Positions 35,201 through 44,030 of a DNA stretch of 64,000 nucleotides are shown in pieces. The translations under genes and the position numbers were made by a program. Origin of the DNA: an uncultured Bacilli bacterium. GTDB lineage: Bacteria; Bacillota_I; Bacilli_A; RF39; UBA660. The stretch spans positions 62,001 to 126,000 of the forward strand of contig CAKOXO010000003.1 of assembly GCA_934130165.1 (NCBI GenBank), read 5' to 3'. Position 1 is the stretch's first letter; each line of letters starts with the position of its first letter. The notes under the pieces were generated by a model. That model had not been told where the DNA came from and did not search any database. It worked only from the letters and a program-made list of their open reading frames with translations.

Positions 35201-36616
35201 ATTATATAAATTCATATTATTACCATAGTTATATTTAGCTTCATATACATCATCACCAAAATCATAAAATGGAAACTCTTTTACTGCAGAATCCTTAAAT
35301 ATATTATTCTTTTCACAATTTGAACCATCACATAAATTGTCTTCATTGAATGAAATAAAACCATATCCAAACTGTTCATCTTTTCCGGCAGCTCCTAAAT
35401 CTATGGCATTTTCTTTAAGTAGTTCAAAAACATCTTCATAACTCATATCAACATTATAGCTTTTTAACATTGCTACTGCTGCTACTGCATGTGGACATGC
35501 CATTGACGTACCATTTAAATACTCATAATCATCTTTTATATTACTATTTCCTAACATAATTGAGTTTGCAGTGTTATCACCCATTATACTTTTAATATTA
35601 GCTCCAGGTGCAACAAAGCTTATTGTATTACCAAAATTTGAAAAAGGTGCTCTTTCTAAATTATTATTAACAGCCCCAATAGAAATAGTATTATCATACG
35701 ATGCCGGATAATTATTAATGTTTCTGTTATCATTCCCAGCTGCTGCCACTGGAATAATATTATTATCCTTACAAGCAGTAAGTAATTGGTACATTGCATA
35801 TGAAGCATAAACTGAACCAAAACTCATATTTATTACATCGGCTTTATCATTATATATAATCCAATTAAGGGATGTTAGAGTATCAGTAAGGTAAATACTA
35901 CTTGAATCTGTTTGTTTAACTGGTAATATTTTAACATTATCGGAAGTTGCCTCTGCGATAGTTCCTGCAACATGTGTACCATGACCATTATTATCATACA
36001 TAATATTCCTATTATCTATAATATTTTTAAAACCATCTAACTTTCCAGGATAGTATTTATTAAATATATCTATATCACACCCAGAATCCAGTACTGCTAC
36101 AACAACCTTATCAAAATCTTCAGTTTTTGATTTAGCAATTATTTTATCAAGTCCCATTTTTTCTACACCCCACGAATTATAACCAGAGGAACTTGAATTA
36201 TTATCTGAAAATGAATATTTGATATTTTGTTCAACACTAATCACACTACTACTTAATTTTAATTTAGCCCTATTCATTTTTTCTTTGGAATCATAAACTA
36301 AAATATACTGATTGTTAGGTGAATCGATTATCTTTTTTGCACCATAACCTTCTTTTAATTTTTTTTCAGAAATAACTATAAGAGTATTTTCTATATCATC
36401 ACTATTGTGAAGACTTTGTACCTCTTTTATATAATTATCCAATTTCTTTTTAGGATAATCCTTTATATTTATTAATGCTGCAATCTTTTCATTTTTAGTT
36501 ATATTAGTATGTTGATTTTTATGGTAAGCAAAAAAAATTATAGCACAAATAATTAATATTAATTCAATTATAAGCGTTAGAATATATTTAAAATTCACTC
36601 CAACTTTCATTTTCAT
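32228..36616 (-). CDS. Large membrane-anchored subtilase with BspA-type LRRs and MBG-like domains
   Basis: A 1462-residue cell-surface protease. An N-terminal membrane/signal helix (about 11-30) precedes a propeptide-like region. The S8 catalytic domain (about 168-420) has Asp177 in AVLDSGCDID, His212 in NGHGTHVAG and Ser371 in LNGTSMACPHAVAA. Next come BspA-like LRR_5 repeats (about 570-800; repeats such as LKSITIPASVKKIETGSFSN). Several beta-sandwich repeats with YDGT/YNG/YDGS starts (about 930-1390) resemble MBG/YDG domains. A serine/asparagine-rich linker and a C-terminal membrane helix (about 1436-1458) end the protein. No LPXTG is seen. It is a single-gene unit; targets are unknown. Confidence 0.88.
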   Translation of the reverse strand: MKMKVGVNFKYILTLIIELILIICAIIFFAYHKNQHTNITKNEKIAALINIKDYPKKKLDNYIKEVQSLHNSDDIENTLIVISEKKLKEGYGAKKIIDSPNNQYILVYDSKEKMNRAKLKLSSSVISVEQNIKYSFSDNNSSSSGYNSWGVEKMGLDKIIAKSKTEDFDKVVVAVLDSGCDIDIFNKYYPGKLDGFKNIIDNRNIMYDNNGHGTHVAGTIAEATSDNVKILPVKQTDSSSIYLTDTLTSLNWIIYNDKADVINMSFGSVYASYAMYQLLTACKDNNIIPVAAAGNDNRNINNYPASYDNTISIGAVNNNLERAPFSNFGNTISFVAPGANIKSIMGDNTANSIMLGNSNIKDDYEYLNGTSMACPHAVAAVAMLKSYNVDMSYEDVFELLKENAIDLGAAGKDEQFGYGFISFNEDNLCDGSNCEKNNIFKDSAVKEFPFYDFGDDVYEAKYNYGNNMNLYNMGVKYYYAKDKYLEKKLGEIETAEISNFDANKSGIQNITIKIGNQIYKKNVNNLLVDGWKYSDYNLNTIELNGFTSDDAFVEYVEIPDYYNNKKIESYSYNAFSDTKIKTFKFNKYIKYLESNSFVHCIDLYKIELNDNFTSIPDSAFFFTSSLSSISIPNSVNEIKTSAFASSGLKSITIPASVKKIETGSFSNSNIEKIVFEDGISEIKAGSFKEMPYLQELYIPKSVTKIEYNAFGDSTQINNISIDSDNPKYVNINNSQTIVDKDKNELLYAGENSIIPESITSIAPYSLASINEYIIPNHITTLKDYALYNCPLAIIPNSIKNIESSSAFYINDKYTNTYYFVHKDSFVHNYLATNNLPYLLLESEKIELDLKKSNYNAFEKISYDDFYMSIVYSGSENKEFAINLNSFPYVYPSILYQNETDHFVAGDEYYSVVYYDILNNKKQEKIKVSVNKIDPTYDIPSNLTGIVGKKLNTIKLPDGFSWSDGSEIIKAGKNNYTVIYTPKDSINYNSIKDINVNVLGKINKNVIVPRISVNDKQYDGTKKINLNDIIIDEEQKDIIKIKNATLKSENIGIIDAEITVKILDDKIKDYAFENNSEEITIAVPVRVNPIILPKVKLKDIKYTYNGVKQTVQLENFDPEKMIIKNNSRINAGDQIVNISLNNPNYVWDDNTNNDINLVFKIEKAKPQIDLIYSPVNVKYDGSEKSLKIESSTKATIKYMDNEGNYTLDSSPKYTDIGDYKINYKISMNDNKNYEDLYGEKTLSIREKLIDYSIDYYSGLYDDEEHSINLKVNSSNYTIKYSLDGKDFNLDSLPKFKNIGEHEVKFKITSNNTEDIIDSGKVYIYGINSNDSSVVITGDTIKTNDKSLSSIISKLDRYPSHNKIIHLNANNDEIDDDGVKDGDYIVINLNDKYNLKYKVCNINFSNDSDKTIDDKNTSGEKNNNSNIVVEVGDTSKENSILLFIVSIILIITGFGVVYKMCIKK

Positions 36617-36726
36617 ACTTTACCACTCTACCTTACTATTTCAGTATACCATATTAAATAATTCAAATAAACAGAAAATTTACTTATTCAATCTAACAAA
36701 CCTAACATTAATTTTTATAACATAGC

Positions 36727-36759
36727 AAAAAAAGAAATACTCCTTATTGAAAGTATTTC
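36727..36759 (-). terminator. Terminator of the ABC-F gene
   Basis: GGAAATACT and AGTATTTC pair around a 9-base loop and are followed on the minus strand by TTTTTTTGC. Confidence 0.75.
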
Positions 36760-36773
36760 CTACTGAAATATTT

Positions 36774-38357
36774 TTACTTTTTATCTATATATTCTTCATA
36801 TGTACATGGTCTATCTATTATAGAACCATCCTTCTTTATCTCTATAATTCTATTAGCAACAGTTGAATTAAGTTCATAATCACGTGTTGTAAAGATTATT
36901 TCTCCAGTAAACTTTTCCATTCCTTTATTTAGGGACATAATACTTTCAAGATCTAAATGGTTAGTTGGTTCATCTAAAACTAGAAAATTTGGTTCTTCTA
37001 ACATCATTTTAGATAGCATACAACGTGCCTTTTCTCCACCTGATAAAACATTTACTTTTTTAAATACATCTTCTCCAGAAAATAACATTCTACCTAAAAA
37101 TCCTCTAAGAACTGTTTCATCCTTTATATCATAAAATTGCCCAATCCATTCCATAATATTTTTATCTGTATTAAAATATTCAGTATTATCTTGTGGTAGG
37201 TAACCATAATTAATAGTTTTGCCCCATTCTATCATACCTTTGTAATCTTTATCTTTTCCACATAGTATATTAAAAAGTGCAGTTTTTACAAAGTCATCTT
37301 CTGCAATTATTGCTATTTTATCCCCTTTTAAAATTGAAAATGATACTTTATTTAAAATTTTAACTCCATCTACTTCTTTTGTTAATGATGTAACTTTTAA
37401 TATTTCCTTGCCTGCTGGTTTTTCTATTTTAAAATCAATATATGGATATTTTCTTGATGATGGAACTATTTCATCAAGTTCTATCTTTTCTAACATTTTC
37501 TTTCTTGAAGTAGCTTGTTTTGATTTTGAAGCATTAGCAGAAAATCTAGCAATGAATGATTGCAACTCTTTTATTTTTTCTTCCTTTTTCTTATTTGATT
37601 CTCTCATTTGTTTTTGTAATAATTCACTTGATTCAAACCAAAAATCATAGTTTCCAATATATAGCTTAATTTTACCATAGTCTATATCAGCAATATGTGT
37701 ACAAACATTATTTAAGAAATGTCTATCATGAGATACAACTATAACTGTATTATTAAAATTAATTAAAAATTCTTCTAACCATCTAATAGCTTCTATATCT
37801 AAGCTGTTTGTTGGTTCATCTAAAAGTAGGATATCAGGATTACCAAATAATGCTCCTGCAAGTAATACTTTAACTCTATCCTTTACAGCAATATCTTTCA
37901 TTTCCATATAATGATACTCTGTACTAACTCCTAAATTATTAAGCAATGTTGCAGCATCAGATTCTGCATTCCAACCATCTAAATCCATAAACTCAGCTTC
38001 CAAGTTAGCAAGTCTCATACCATCTTCATCAGTAAACTCTGTATGAGAATAAAGTTCATTTTTTTCCTCTATAATTTTATATAGTCTCTCATTTCCCATT
38101 ATAACAACGTCAATAACTCTCATATCATCATATTGGTAATGATCCTGTTTTAAAATTGAAAGTCTCTCACCCTTTGTCATAGATATAGTACCTGTTGTTG
38201 TTTCAATCTCACCAGAAAGTATTTTTAAAAATGTTGACTTTCCACTTCCATTTGCACCAATTAATCCATAACAATTACCACTAGTAAATTTTATATTAAC
38301 ATCTTCAAATAAAGTTCTTTTTCCAAACTTTAAACTAACATTATTTACTTGCAACAT
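36774..38357 (-). CDS. ABC-F family ATPase (YbiT/YkpA-like)
   Basis: A 527-residue soluble protein with two ABC domains: Walker A GLIGANGSGKSTFLK near residue 38, signature LSGGEKARCML (about 435) and Walker B FLVLDEPTNHLDL (about 455). The linker EIVPSSRKYPYIDF matches the YbiT/YkpA subgroup. No membrane segments are present. ABC-F proteins act on the ribosome as translation factors. Some protect from antibiotics, but the YbiT-like linker argues for a housekeeping role. The ribosome site is GAGGTGATAAT. Confidence 0.9.
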   Translation of the reverse strand: MLQVNNVSLKFGKRTLFEDVNIKFTSGNCYGLIGANGSGKSTFLKILSGEIETTTGTISMTKGERLSILKQDHYQYDDMRVIDVVIMGNERLYKIIEEKNELYSHTEFTDEDGMRLANLEAEFMDLDGWNAESDAATLLNNLGVSTEYHYMEMKDIAVKDRVKVLLAGALFGNPDILLLDEPTNSLDIEAIRWLEEFLINFNNTVIVVSHDRHFLNNVCTHIADIDYGKIKLYIGNYDFWFESSELLQKQMRESNKKKEEKIKELQSFIARFSANASKSKQATSRKKMLEKIELDEIVPSSRKYPYIDFKIEKPAGKEILKVTSLTKEVDGVKILNKVSFSILKGDKIAIIAEDDFVKTALFNILCGKDKDYKGMIEWGKTINYGYLPQDNTEYFNTDKNIMEWIGQFYDIKDETVLRGFLGRMLFSGEDVFKKVNVLSGGEKARCMLSKMMLEEPNFLVLDEPTNHLDLESIMSLNKGMEKFTGEIIFTTRDYELNSTVANRIIEIKKDGSIIDRPCTYEEYIDKK

Positions 38358-38415
38358 ATTATCACCTCAAAACTATTTAAAATTTTATCAAAAAAAAAGA
38401 AAAAACTCAAGTTAA

Positions 38416-39165
38416 TTATTTTGTAACAATCTTAACTTTTGTAAATTCTTTGATACCATCTGAAATATCTGAAACACAACCTAAAAGTTCTTTATACATT
38501 GGTTTATCTTCTTCTCTACATCCAATTTTATCTAAATATTTATCTAACTTTCCAGATTTATTCAATCTTTGTAGTTTCTTTTCTTTTTCCACTACTGTAT
38601 CTACTATTTCTAACTTATTCATTAGATTAATATCAAACTCTTTATCATCAGGTACACTTTTTGTCTCCTCCTTATCGCTTTGATGAACTTCCTTAAAGCT
38701 TTCTTCTAAAGCAATAACTTTTTCCTTTATATTGATATATTCATTGGTACATACATCTAACGAAAGGGCAATACTTTTTGCCTGTTTTTCTGCTTGTTTT
38801 GATCTATTTTTTTCTAATATTTTGTCAGTAATTTTAGTACCAGCATAAATTGATATCGGAATAAAATAAGCTTGTGATGGTGCATTCGAAGAAATAAATG
38901 TACTTAATAAAGCTATGTTTACTAAACTTATTCCCAGATTAGCTTTCATACTTAGTCCTTCTCTTCTTATATACCTTACACTAATTTCAGAAATAAGTTT
39001 AACGGCATTTTCTGTTTTTTCGGTTATTATGTCTTCTAAAATTTCAAGGTTATTTTGTTCTACTAAGTACTTTTCTATATTATTTACTGCCTTAATTTTA
39101 TGAAGATGTCCTTTATCATCTCTAACTTGAATAATGTCTCCAATTTGTGTATACTCTTTATTCAT
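38416..39165 (-). CDS. Hypothetical protein with two central membrane helices
   Basis: A 249-residue protein. Residues 5-25 resemble a small beta motif (IIQVRDDKGHLHKIKAVNN). A helical stretch, then two hydrophobic segments (LGISLVNIALLSTFISS and AYFIPISIYAGTKI, about 75-110), and a C-terminal coiled-coil/charged part follow. No known family. It overlaps the upstream pseudokinase-like gene by eight bases, so it is its operon partner and possibly anchors it at the membrane. Confidence 0.5.
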   Translation of the reverse strand: MNKEYTQIGDIIQVRDDKGHLHKIKAVNNIEKYLVEQNNLEILEDIITEKTENAVKLISEISVRYIRREGLSMKANLGISLVNIALLSTFISSNAPSQAYFIPISIYAGTKITDKILEKNRSKQAEKQAKSIALSLDVCTNEYINIKEKVIALEESFKEVHQSDKEETKSVPDDKEFDINLMNKLEIVDTVVEKEKKLQRLNKSGKLDKYLDKIGCREEDKPMYKELLGCVSDISDGIKEFTKVKIVTK

Positions 39166-40543
39166 TATTTTTCCCCCTAGTTTTAACCATTTTCTTTACA
39201 CATTCATTTAGGTTTGCTGAACTTTCCAATTCTTCTTTTATTGTATCTCCAATATAACCACCATTTGCTCTAATTGAATTAAGAACGACACAAGTATTTC
39301 TTAATGTAGTTGATAAGTATAATTCATCTGTAATCAAAGATGTTACTAATCTATTTAAAGAATCTATATTTTTTTCTTCTAAATCAAAGGAATCTTTAGA
39401 ATACTCTAGTTTTTCAATATTTCTTACATATAAACTATTTTTTGTACATAATAAATCATCAGCATCTATTTGCCCTATATATATACCTTCTTTTGCTAAA
39501 GCTTGCGCATCTTTTTTCAATAGCTCAAATTCCCTAGAAAGCACTTTACCATTTAAGCTACTAGCTTCATAGATACAATTTGGAATTGCTTTAATTTGAT
39601 AAGCTTTATAATTATCCCTAGAAACATTTACAGAATCAGTAGGTGTCATAATTCTTTTTGTTGATACTTTCTCAATTTTTTCTAACTCTTCTTTAGATAG
39701 TTTCAATTCACTTTTTCTAGTTTTATATAAATAAAGAATTTTTCCATCCTTTTTATTTATATATATTTCTTTTCTATCATCACAATGCATTCTTGGCCAT
39801 GACTCGATATCTAGTTTTTTACCACTTATAGTACATTTAAACTCTGCTTCCTTTATATATTTATCTATTAGTTCATCAAGATTTTTTGATGGAATATTTT
39901 TTAAATAGGTTATTGGGTCAATTTTTTTACTATAAATTTCTTTTTTTAATTTTGATATAGCCTCACTCACTCTAGCTGAATCAGAGCAATAAGTTTCTGC
40001 TCTTTCTGTTATTAGTCTAAGTAGGTATTCATTAATATGGTCCATATTTTTACCATAGATTTTTATACATTCTTTATCATTTTTCTTACCAATTGAATAA
40101 CTTCCTGGATCTATTAAATAAACTCCATTATGGAAAACTGTATTCGTCTTCTCTAGTATATCTCTAATTTCAACGGCATTATCACTTAACTGAGTTATAT
40201 CTTCCTCTAATTTTTCAATCTCTTCTTTTAACTCTTCTTTTGGTAGTTTAAAAAAACTATCTTTTCCTATATCTTCTATATACTCCATAGTATAACCTTG
40301 AATATTTCTCTTTTTATCTAATAAAGATGTTTCTGGCATTAATATTCTTTTAGTATCAATTTTTGATAAAGCATTGCATGTTTTCTTATCCATTCTAATT
40401 TTTTTACAATTTCGTTTATAAAATTTTACTACTTTATCATTAACTTTATAAGCTTCAACTTCCGTTCCAGCACCACATGATGGATCTCTTTTCATATCAT
40501 AAGGATTATATCTTACCTTTTTTCCATCCTCGTAAAATAACAT
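39158..40543 (-). CDS. Tandem pseudokinase-like protein
   Basis: A 461-residue protein that appears to hold two kinase-like halves. Each half has a lobe with a conserved ILMPETSLLD/IMTPTDSVN strand, a helix, and a catalytic-loop-like segment: TVFHNGVYLIDPGSYSIG (about 170) and IYIGQIDADDLLCTKNS (about 410). The HxDxxxxN and DFG residues are mostly not conserved, so I call it pseudokinase-like. The DPGSY motif recalls DLDGSY at 13238-14131. The partner gene downstream is membrane-bound. The role is unknown; a regulatory or scaffolding role is possible. Confidence 0.45.
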   Translation of the reverse strand: MLFYEDGKKVRYNPYDMKRDPSCGAGTEVEAYKVNDKVVKFYKRNCKKIRMDKKTCNALSKIDTKRILMPETSLLDKKRNIQGYTMEYIEDIGKDSFFKLPKEELKEEIEKLEEDITQLSDNAVEIRDILEKTNTVFHNGVYLIDPGSYSIGKKNDKECIKIYGKNMDHINEYLLRLITERAETYCSDSARVSEAISKLKKEIYSKKIDPITYLKNIPSKNLDELIDKYIKEAEFKCTISGKKLDIESWPRMHCDDRKEIYINKKDGKILYLYKTRKSELKLSKEELEKIEKVSTKRIMTPTDSVNVSRDNYKAYQIKAIPNCIYEASSLNGKVLSREFELLKKDAQALAKEGIYIGQIDADDLLCTKNSLYVRNIEKLEYSKDSFDLEEKNIDSLNRLVTSLITDELYLSTTLRNTCVVLNSIRANGGYIGDTIKEELESSANLNECVKKMVKTRGKNNE

Positions 40544-40600
40544 ATTTACAACCCCCTCAAATTGTTAACACATTATACCACAAATTTATTATTTTGTAAA

Positions 40601-40621
40601 GAAAAAGGAGAATATCTCCTA
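40601..40621 (-). terminator. Terminator of the decayed gene
   Basis: AGGAGA / TCTCCT with a 3-base loop, followed by TTTTTC on the minus strand, directly after the remnant stop. Confidence 0.6.
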
Positions 40622-40860
40622 CTTTACATTTCTAACTTTTCTATCAACTAATTTCAAACTATGTTCTTTTCCTGGTTTTATATGTACTAATTCTACATCA
40701 GGAATAAATACCTTATTTATAATAGAAGACAAAGCTGAAATTTCATTTGATAAGATCAATGATGTATCTTCTGTAGTTCAGTATCCATATGCATTAGGTT
40801 GACCAACTCTAGCATATGGCCAACTACTCCCTGAATTATCACCTATTACACAAATTATGA
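40619..40860 (-). pseudogene. Decayed gene fragment with internal TGA
   Basis: The minus strand encodes IICVIGDNSGSSWPYARVGQ, then PNAYGY, a TGA stop, then TTEDTSLILSNEISALSSII and a further 31 residues to a TAG. Protein-like codon use on both sides and no start codon show a remnant: the 5' part is lost and one sense codon (possibly TGG) became a stop. The 5' break coincides with the terminator of the lysozyme-like gene. The family is not recognised. Confidence 0.55.
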
Positions 40861-40894
40861 AAAAAAGCAAATAGCTAGTTAATTTCTATTTGCT
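40860..40894 (-). terminator. Terminator of the lysozyme-like gene
   Basis: AGCAAATAG and CTATTTGCT pair around an 11-base loop and are followed on the minus strand by TTTTTTTC. Confidence 0.8.
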
Positions 40895-41564
40895 CTACAT
40901 ACCAATTAATTTTTGAAACCCACGTACCGCTTTGGGCATATCTTGGACCTATTGCTGAGACAGTATTAAGTCCTTTTGAATAATAATTCTTATATAAGTT
41001 TTCTATATGTCCTATAATTCCTTCATCTATAGTTGCATAATACTTGTAACTACCACCGCAACTTGGTGCTCCTTTTTGTCCTCCAACATTATTACATCTT
41101 TGAACTAAGGAACTACAATTATATTTACATCCTGTTTCATGAAGCATGATTGCTGTTGCTACATAAGGATCTACTCCTAACTCCAATGATTTAGTAGCAA
41201 TTAGCATTCCTTTTCCAGCAATATATCCATTACCTAAATTTCTATCAAGTTTCGCAGCAAGCTCTTCCATTGTCATACCATTATAAACTTCAACTCTAGG
41301 TGGTATATATTCAGCTTGTGGTGCCTCTTCCATTGAAACTTCCTCTACCTGTGTAGTTGTATCAACATTATTATTAGCTTTTTCAACTTCAGTAGTTTGA
41401 ACAACTCTATTAGATGAAGCCATATTTACAACATTAACTTTATCCTTATTATCTTTAACTACTTCTAATTTATTTGAATCCTCGCTTTGTAGTACTACTG
41501 CAATAGTTATCATTATTATTCCAACTACTGATAACGTAGCACTCATTACTTTAGATTTTATCAA
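40875..41564 (-). CDS. Secreted lysozyme/glucosaminidase-like peptidoglycan hydrolase
   Basis: A 229-residue protein with an N-terminal membrane/signal segment (about 8-26), a threonine/glutamate-rich linker, and a C-terminal domain (about 95-225). That domain follows the glucosaminidase/lysozyme-superfamily plan: GKGMLIATKSLELGVDPYVA, then MLHETGC with a catalytic-like glutamate, CNNVGG and FDEGI-type IDEGIIGHI. Four cysteines may form disulfides. It probably cleaves peptidoglycan at the surface. It is a single-gene unit. Confidence 0.75.
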   Translation of the reverse strand: MIKSKVMSATLSVVGIIMITIAVVLQSEDSNKLEVVKDNKDKVNVVNMASSNRVVQTTEVEKANNNVDTTTQVEEVSMEEAPQAEYIPPRVEVYNGMTMEELAAKLDRNLGNGYIAGKGMLIATKSLELGVDPYVATAIMLHETGCKYNCSSLVQRCNNVGGQKGAPSCGGSYKYYATIDEGIIGHIENLYKNYYSKGLNTVSAIGPRYAQSGTWVSKINWYVEQIEIN

Positions 41565-41700
41565 AATAATTCACCTCGTTTTTGTATTAAATACAAATAT
41601 AAGAATTAAAGATATCTTAACATAAATATTATTTTTAGTCAATTTACAGGGCATTTTGTAAATACTAGTAAGCTATTTACAAGTATCATAATTTTAAATT

Positions 41701-43266
41701 TTATTTTATTTTAAAGGTATATGGTGCCTTTTTATATACTAGTTTTAATGCCACTATTGTATATATAAGAGTAAAGAATATTATCAAGGTACAAAATATT
41801 GTCAAATTAATGTTAACTTTTGTGAATAAATATGAAATAAAGTAAGTAATAAAGCTTATTACTGAATAAGTAGGACTCTTTATTTTCATATATTCATTAT
41901 ATGGTTGAAACAAGTAATATATTACTAGATAATGAATGGAAAAGAAGATACTAGTCGCTATCGTACATACAAATATATTAAAATAATCAAAGTTATGTGG
42001 TAAGCCACCTGTTAAAAATATTATAGTTGGAATAGCTATAGCAATTACAATAGTTGGTAATAAATTAATTCTTATTAGTGTAGATAATCTTCTTTTAAAT
42101 AGCTCAACTATTACATCTGATTTTCTATAAAAATTAAATTTTAACATCGAATGATCACAATTAAAAAACATTGCTTGGGTAACTATTGCTCCTCTATTAA
42201 TAAAATACATAACAATTACAAGCCATCCAATATTTTCAACTATCATTTTATTTATTAAGGAGTTATATTTTGGAAATTCAAATATTACGATGATAGTTAC
42301 AATAAATACTAGTGATAATAGAATTGTCATTAATTTAGCACTTTTAAACAAAATATATTTGTGTCTTTCAAAAAATATTGTATTAAATAAATCATAACCT
42401 TTCTTATTTTTCAGCTTTTTCTCATCGATTTTCTTATCTTCTTCTCTTATATTAACAATTAATTGTCTATCAAACAAATCATCATCATTTCCTAGGATGG
42501 CAGCATTTAAAGTATTTAATTGTTTATAAATAAGTTTATAATCATCAACTCTTAATATATAGATTAAACTAAAAATAGATAATATTAGTGCTAGTATTGT
42601 TAATAAAATTATAATGTTAGAATTAAAATAAATATTAATAACGGGTAAAGCACTAATTAGCAAACCAACTCCAATTATTATAAAATATAACTTTTGAGTT
42701 AAAAACTTCATTCTATTTTTTCTATAACAATATATATTTATTGCTTCACCTATATTTTTACTAAATAAGCTAAAAAAACTTAATATAAGTGACATATATA
42801 GAGGAATATTTAGATCATACATTATAAATAGTAGTATTAACGTATTTAGAAAAAAACCAGTTATAGAACTTAAAATATAATGACTAAGCATAAATTCTTT
42901 AGCATCCATATTAAAAAGAATTACTGATATATACTTTTTTCTACTAGTTGAAAGGATTGATGTATTTATAAACATACCAATCACTGAAAAAACAAAGAAG
43001 ATATGAATAAAAGTTTCTGGAATATTCTTTCCAATGAATTTAGAAATATAATATATTACCATCATATACAGCATTCTAAATACTATTAAACGTAAACTAG
43101 TGCAAATAACTCCCAATATTCTTATAAATCTCTTAAATCCTTCCTTAGAATATAAACTTATTGGGGTAATATTTTTTAATATTGGTGTTTTTTTCAGATT
43201 ATATATAAATGAATTAATAGCATAATTAAAATCTATTTTAAGAGACATTTTTAATGTATTAATCAT
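41701..43266 (-). CDS. ABC exporter permease-like membrane protein
   Basis: A 521-residue protein with about ten to twelve membrane helices, paired with the ABC ATPase upstream by an eight-base overlap. The charged cytoplasmic loop near residues 255-290 (IVNIREEDKKIDEKKLKNKK) is typical of large ABC-2-type export permeases. The substrate is unknown. The two-gene arrangement (ATPase plus one long permease) resembles bacteriocin- or drug-export systems. Confidence 0.7.
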   Translation of the reverse strand: MINTLKMSLKIDFNYAINSFIYNLKKTPILKNITPISLYSKEGFKRFIRILGVICTSLRLIVFRMLYMMVIYYISKFIGKNIPETFIHIFFVFSVIGMFINTSILSTSRKKYISVILFNMDAKEFMLSHYILSSITGFFLNTLILLFIMYDLNIPLYMSLILSFFSLFSKNIGEAINIYCYRKNRMKFLTQKLYFIIIGVGLLISALPVINIYFNSNIIILLTILALILSIFSLIYILRVDDYKLIYKQLNTLNAAILGNDDDLFDRQLIVNIREEDKKIDEKKLKNKKGYDLFNTIFFERHKYILFKSAKLMTILLSLVFIVTIIVIFEFPKYNSLINKMIVENIGWLVIVMYFINRGAIVTQAMFFNCDHSMLKFNFYRKSDVIVELFKRRLSTLIRINLLPTIVIAIAIPTIIFLTGGLPHNFDYFNIFVCTIATSIFFSIHYLVIYYLFQPYNEYMKIKSPTYSVISFITYFISYLFTKVNINLTIFCTLIIFFTLIYTIVALKLVYKKAPYTFKIK

Positions 43267-43966
43267 TTTTTGAATCCCTCAATGATTTTATTATTTTATC
43301 TTTATATGATTTTGTATTTAAATTTTTCTTCTCTATTAATTCTAATTTTTGGTTATTTAGGATAATTATTTCGTCACATAAATCTAATGCAATATCTAAT
43401 ATATGTGTAGAAAAAATAATGATATGATTTTTCTTCATCTTTTTAAATAGTTTTTTCATATCATCCTGAACAACTACATCTAGGGAAGTAAGAGGTTCAT
43501 CTAAAAGTAATACTTCTGCATTTGATATAAAATTTATTAACATTTGCATTTTATTTTTCATACCATGAGAGTAATCTTTTAATAATCTATCTTGATCTTC
43601 GCTAGATAATTTTACTAATTTAAAATAATCATCTATTGATTTAGTAGTATCTACTCTATCTTTATTTATTTCTATAAAAAACTGTAAAAACTCCTTTCCA
43701 GTTAAAAATTCTGGTACTATAGGATTTGATTGAACATAGCCTATGTTAGATGTTTCAAGTTTTTTTTCTAACTCATTATCTATAATATTAAAAGAACCTG
43801 AATCTATTTCTACGTCCTGATTAATACAATTGAAAAATGTTGTTTTTCCTACACCATTTCTACCTATTAGTCCATATATTTTTCCTTCTTCAAATGTAAA
43901 TGAAACATGATTAAGTATTAATTTTTTACCATATCTCTTTGTTAAATCACGTACTTCTAACTTCAT
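43259..43966 (-). CDS. ABC transporter ATP-binding protein
   Basis: A 235-residue ATPase with Walker A GLIGRNGVGKTTFFN, Q-loop IGYVQSNP, signature DYSHGMKNKMQML (degenerate SHGMK for LSGGQ), Walker B VLLLDEPLTSLD and H-loop IIFSTHILD. It belongs to the ABC-2/drug-export group. It energises the permease encoded next. The start follows TTAGGAGGAAGTT. A terminator separates the pair from the upstream gene. Confidence 0.93.
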   Translation of the reverse strand: MKLEVRDLTKRYGKKLILNHVSFTFEEGKIYGLIGRNGVGKTTFFNCINQDVEIDSGSFNIIDNELEKKLETSNIGYVQSNPIVPEFLTGKEFLQFFIEINKDRVDTTKSIDDYFKLVKLSSEDQDRLLKDYSHGMKNKMQMLINFISNAEVLLLDEPLTSLDVVVQDDMKKLFKKMKKNHIIIFSTHILDIALDLCDEIIILNNQKLELIEKKNLNTKSYKDKIIKSLRDSKND

Positions 43967-43994
43967 AACTTCCTCCTAATAAAGATATTATAGC

Positions 43995-44030
43995 ATAAAA
44001 AAACAGCTTTAAATATTATTTAGCTGTTTT
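43995..44030 (-). terminator. Terminator after the 44016 gene
   Basis: AAAACAGCT and AGCTGTTTT enclose a 12-base loop and are followed on the minus strand by TTTTATG. Confidence 0.75.

Noticed and set aside
36774..38357. Antibiotic-resistance ABC-F
   Set aside because: The KYPYI-type linker fits the YbiT/YkpA housekeeping subgroup rather than Vga/Msr/OptrA-like resistance proteins.
40619..40860. TGA read as tryptophan (Mollicutes code)
   Set aside because: Intact genes here stop at TGA (15674-15676 and 31192-31194) and tryptophans are encoded by TGG, so the standard code holds.
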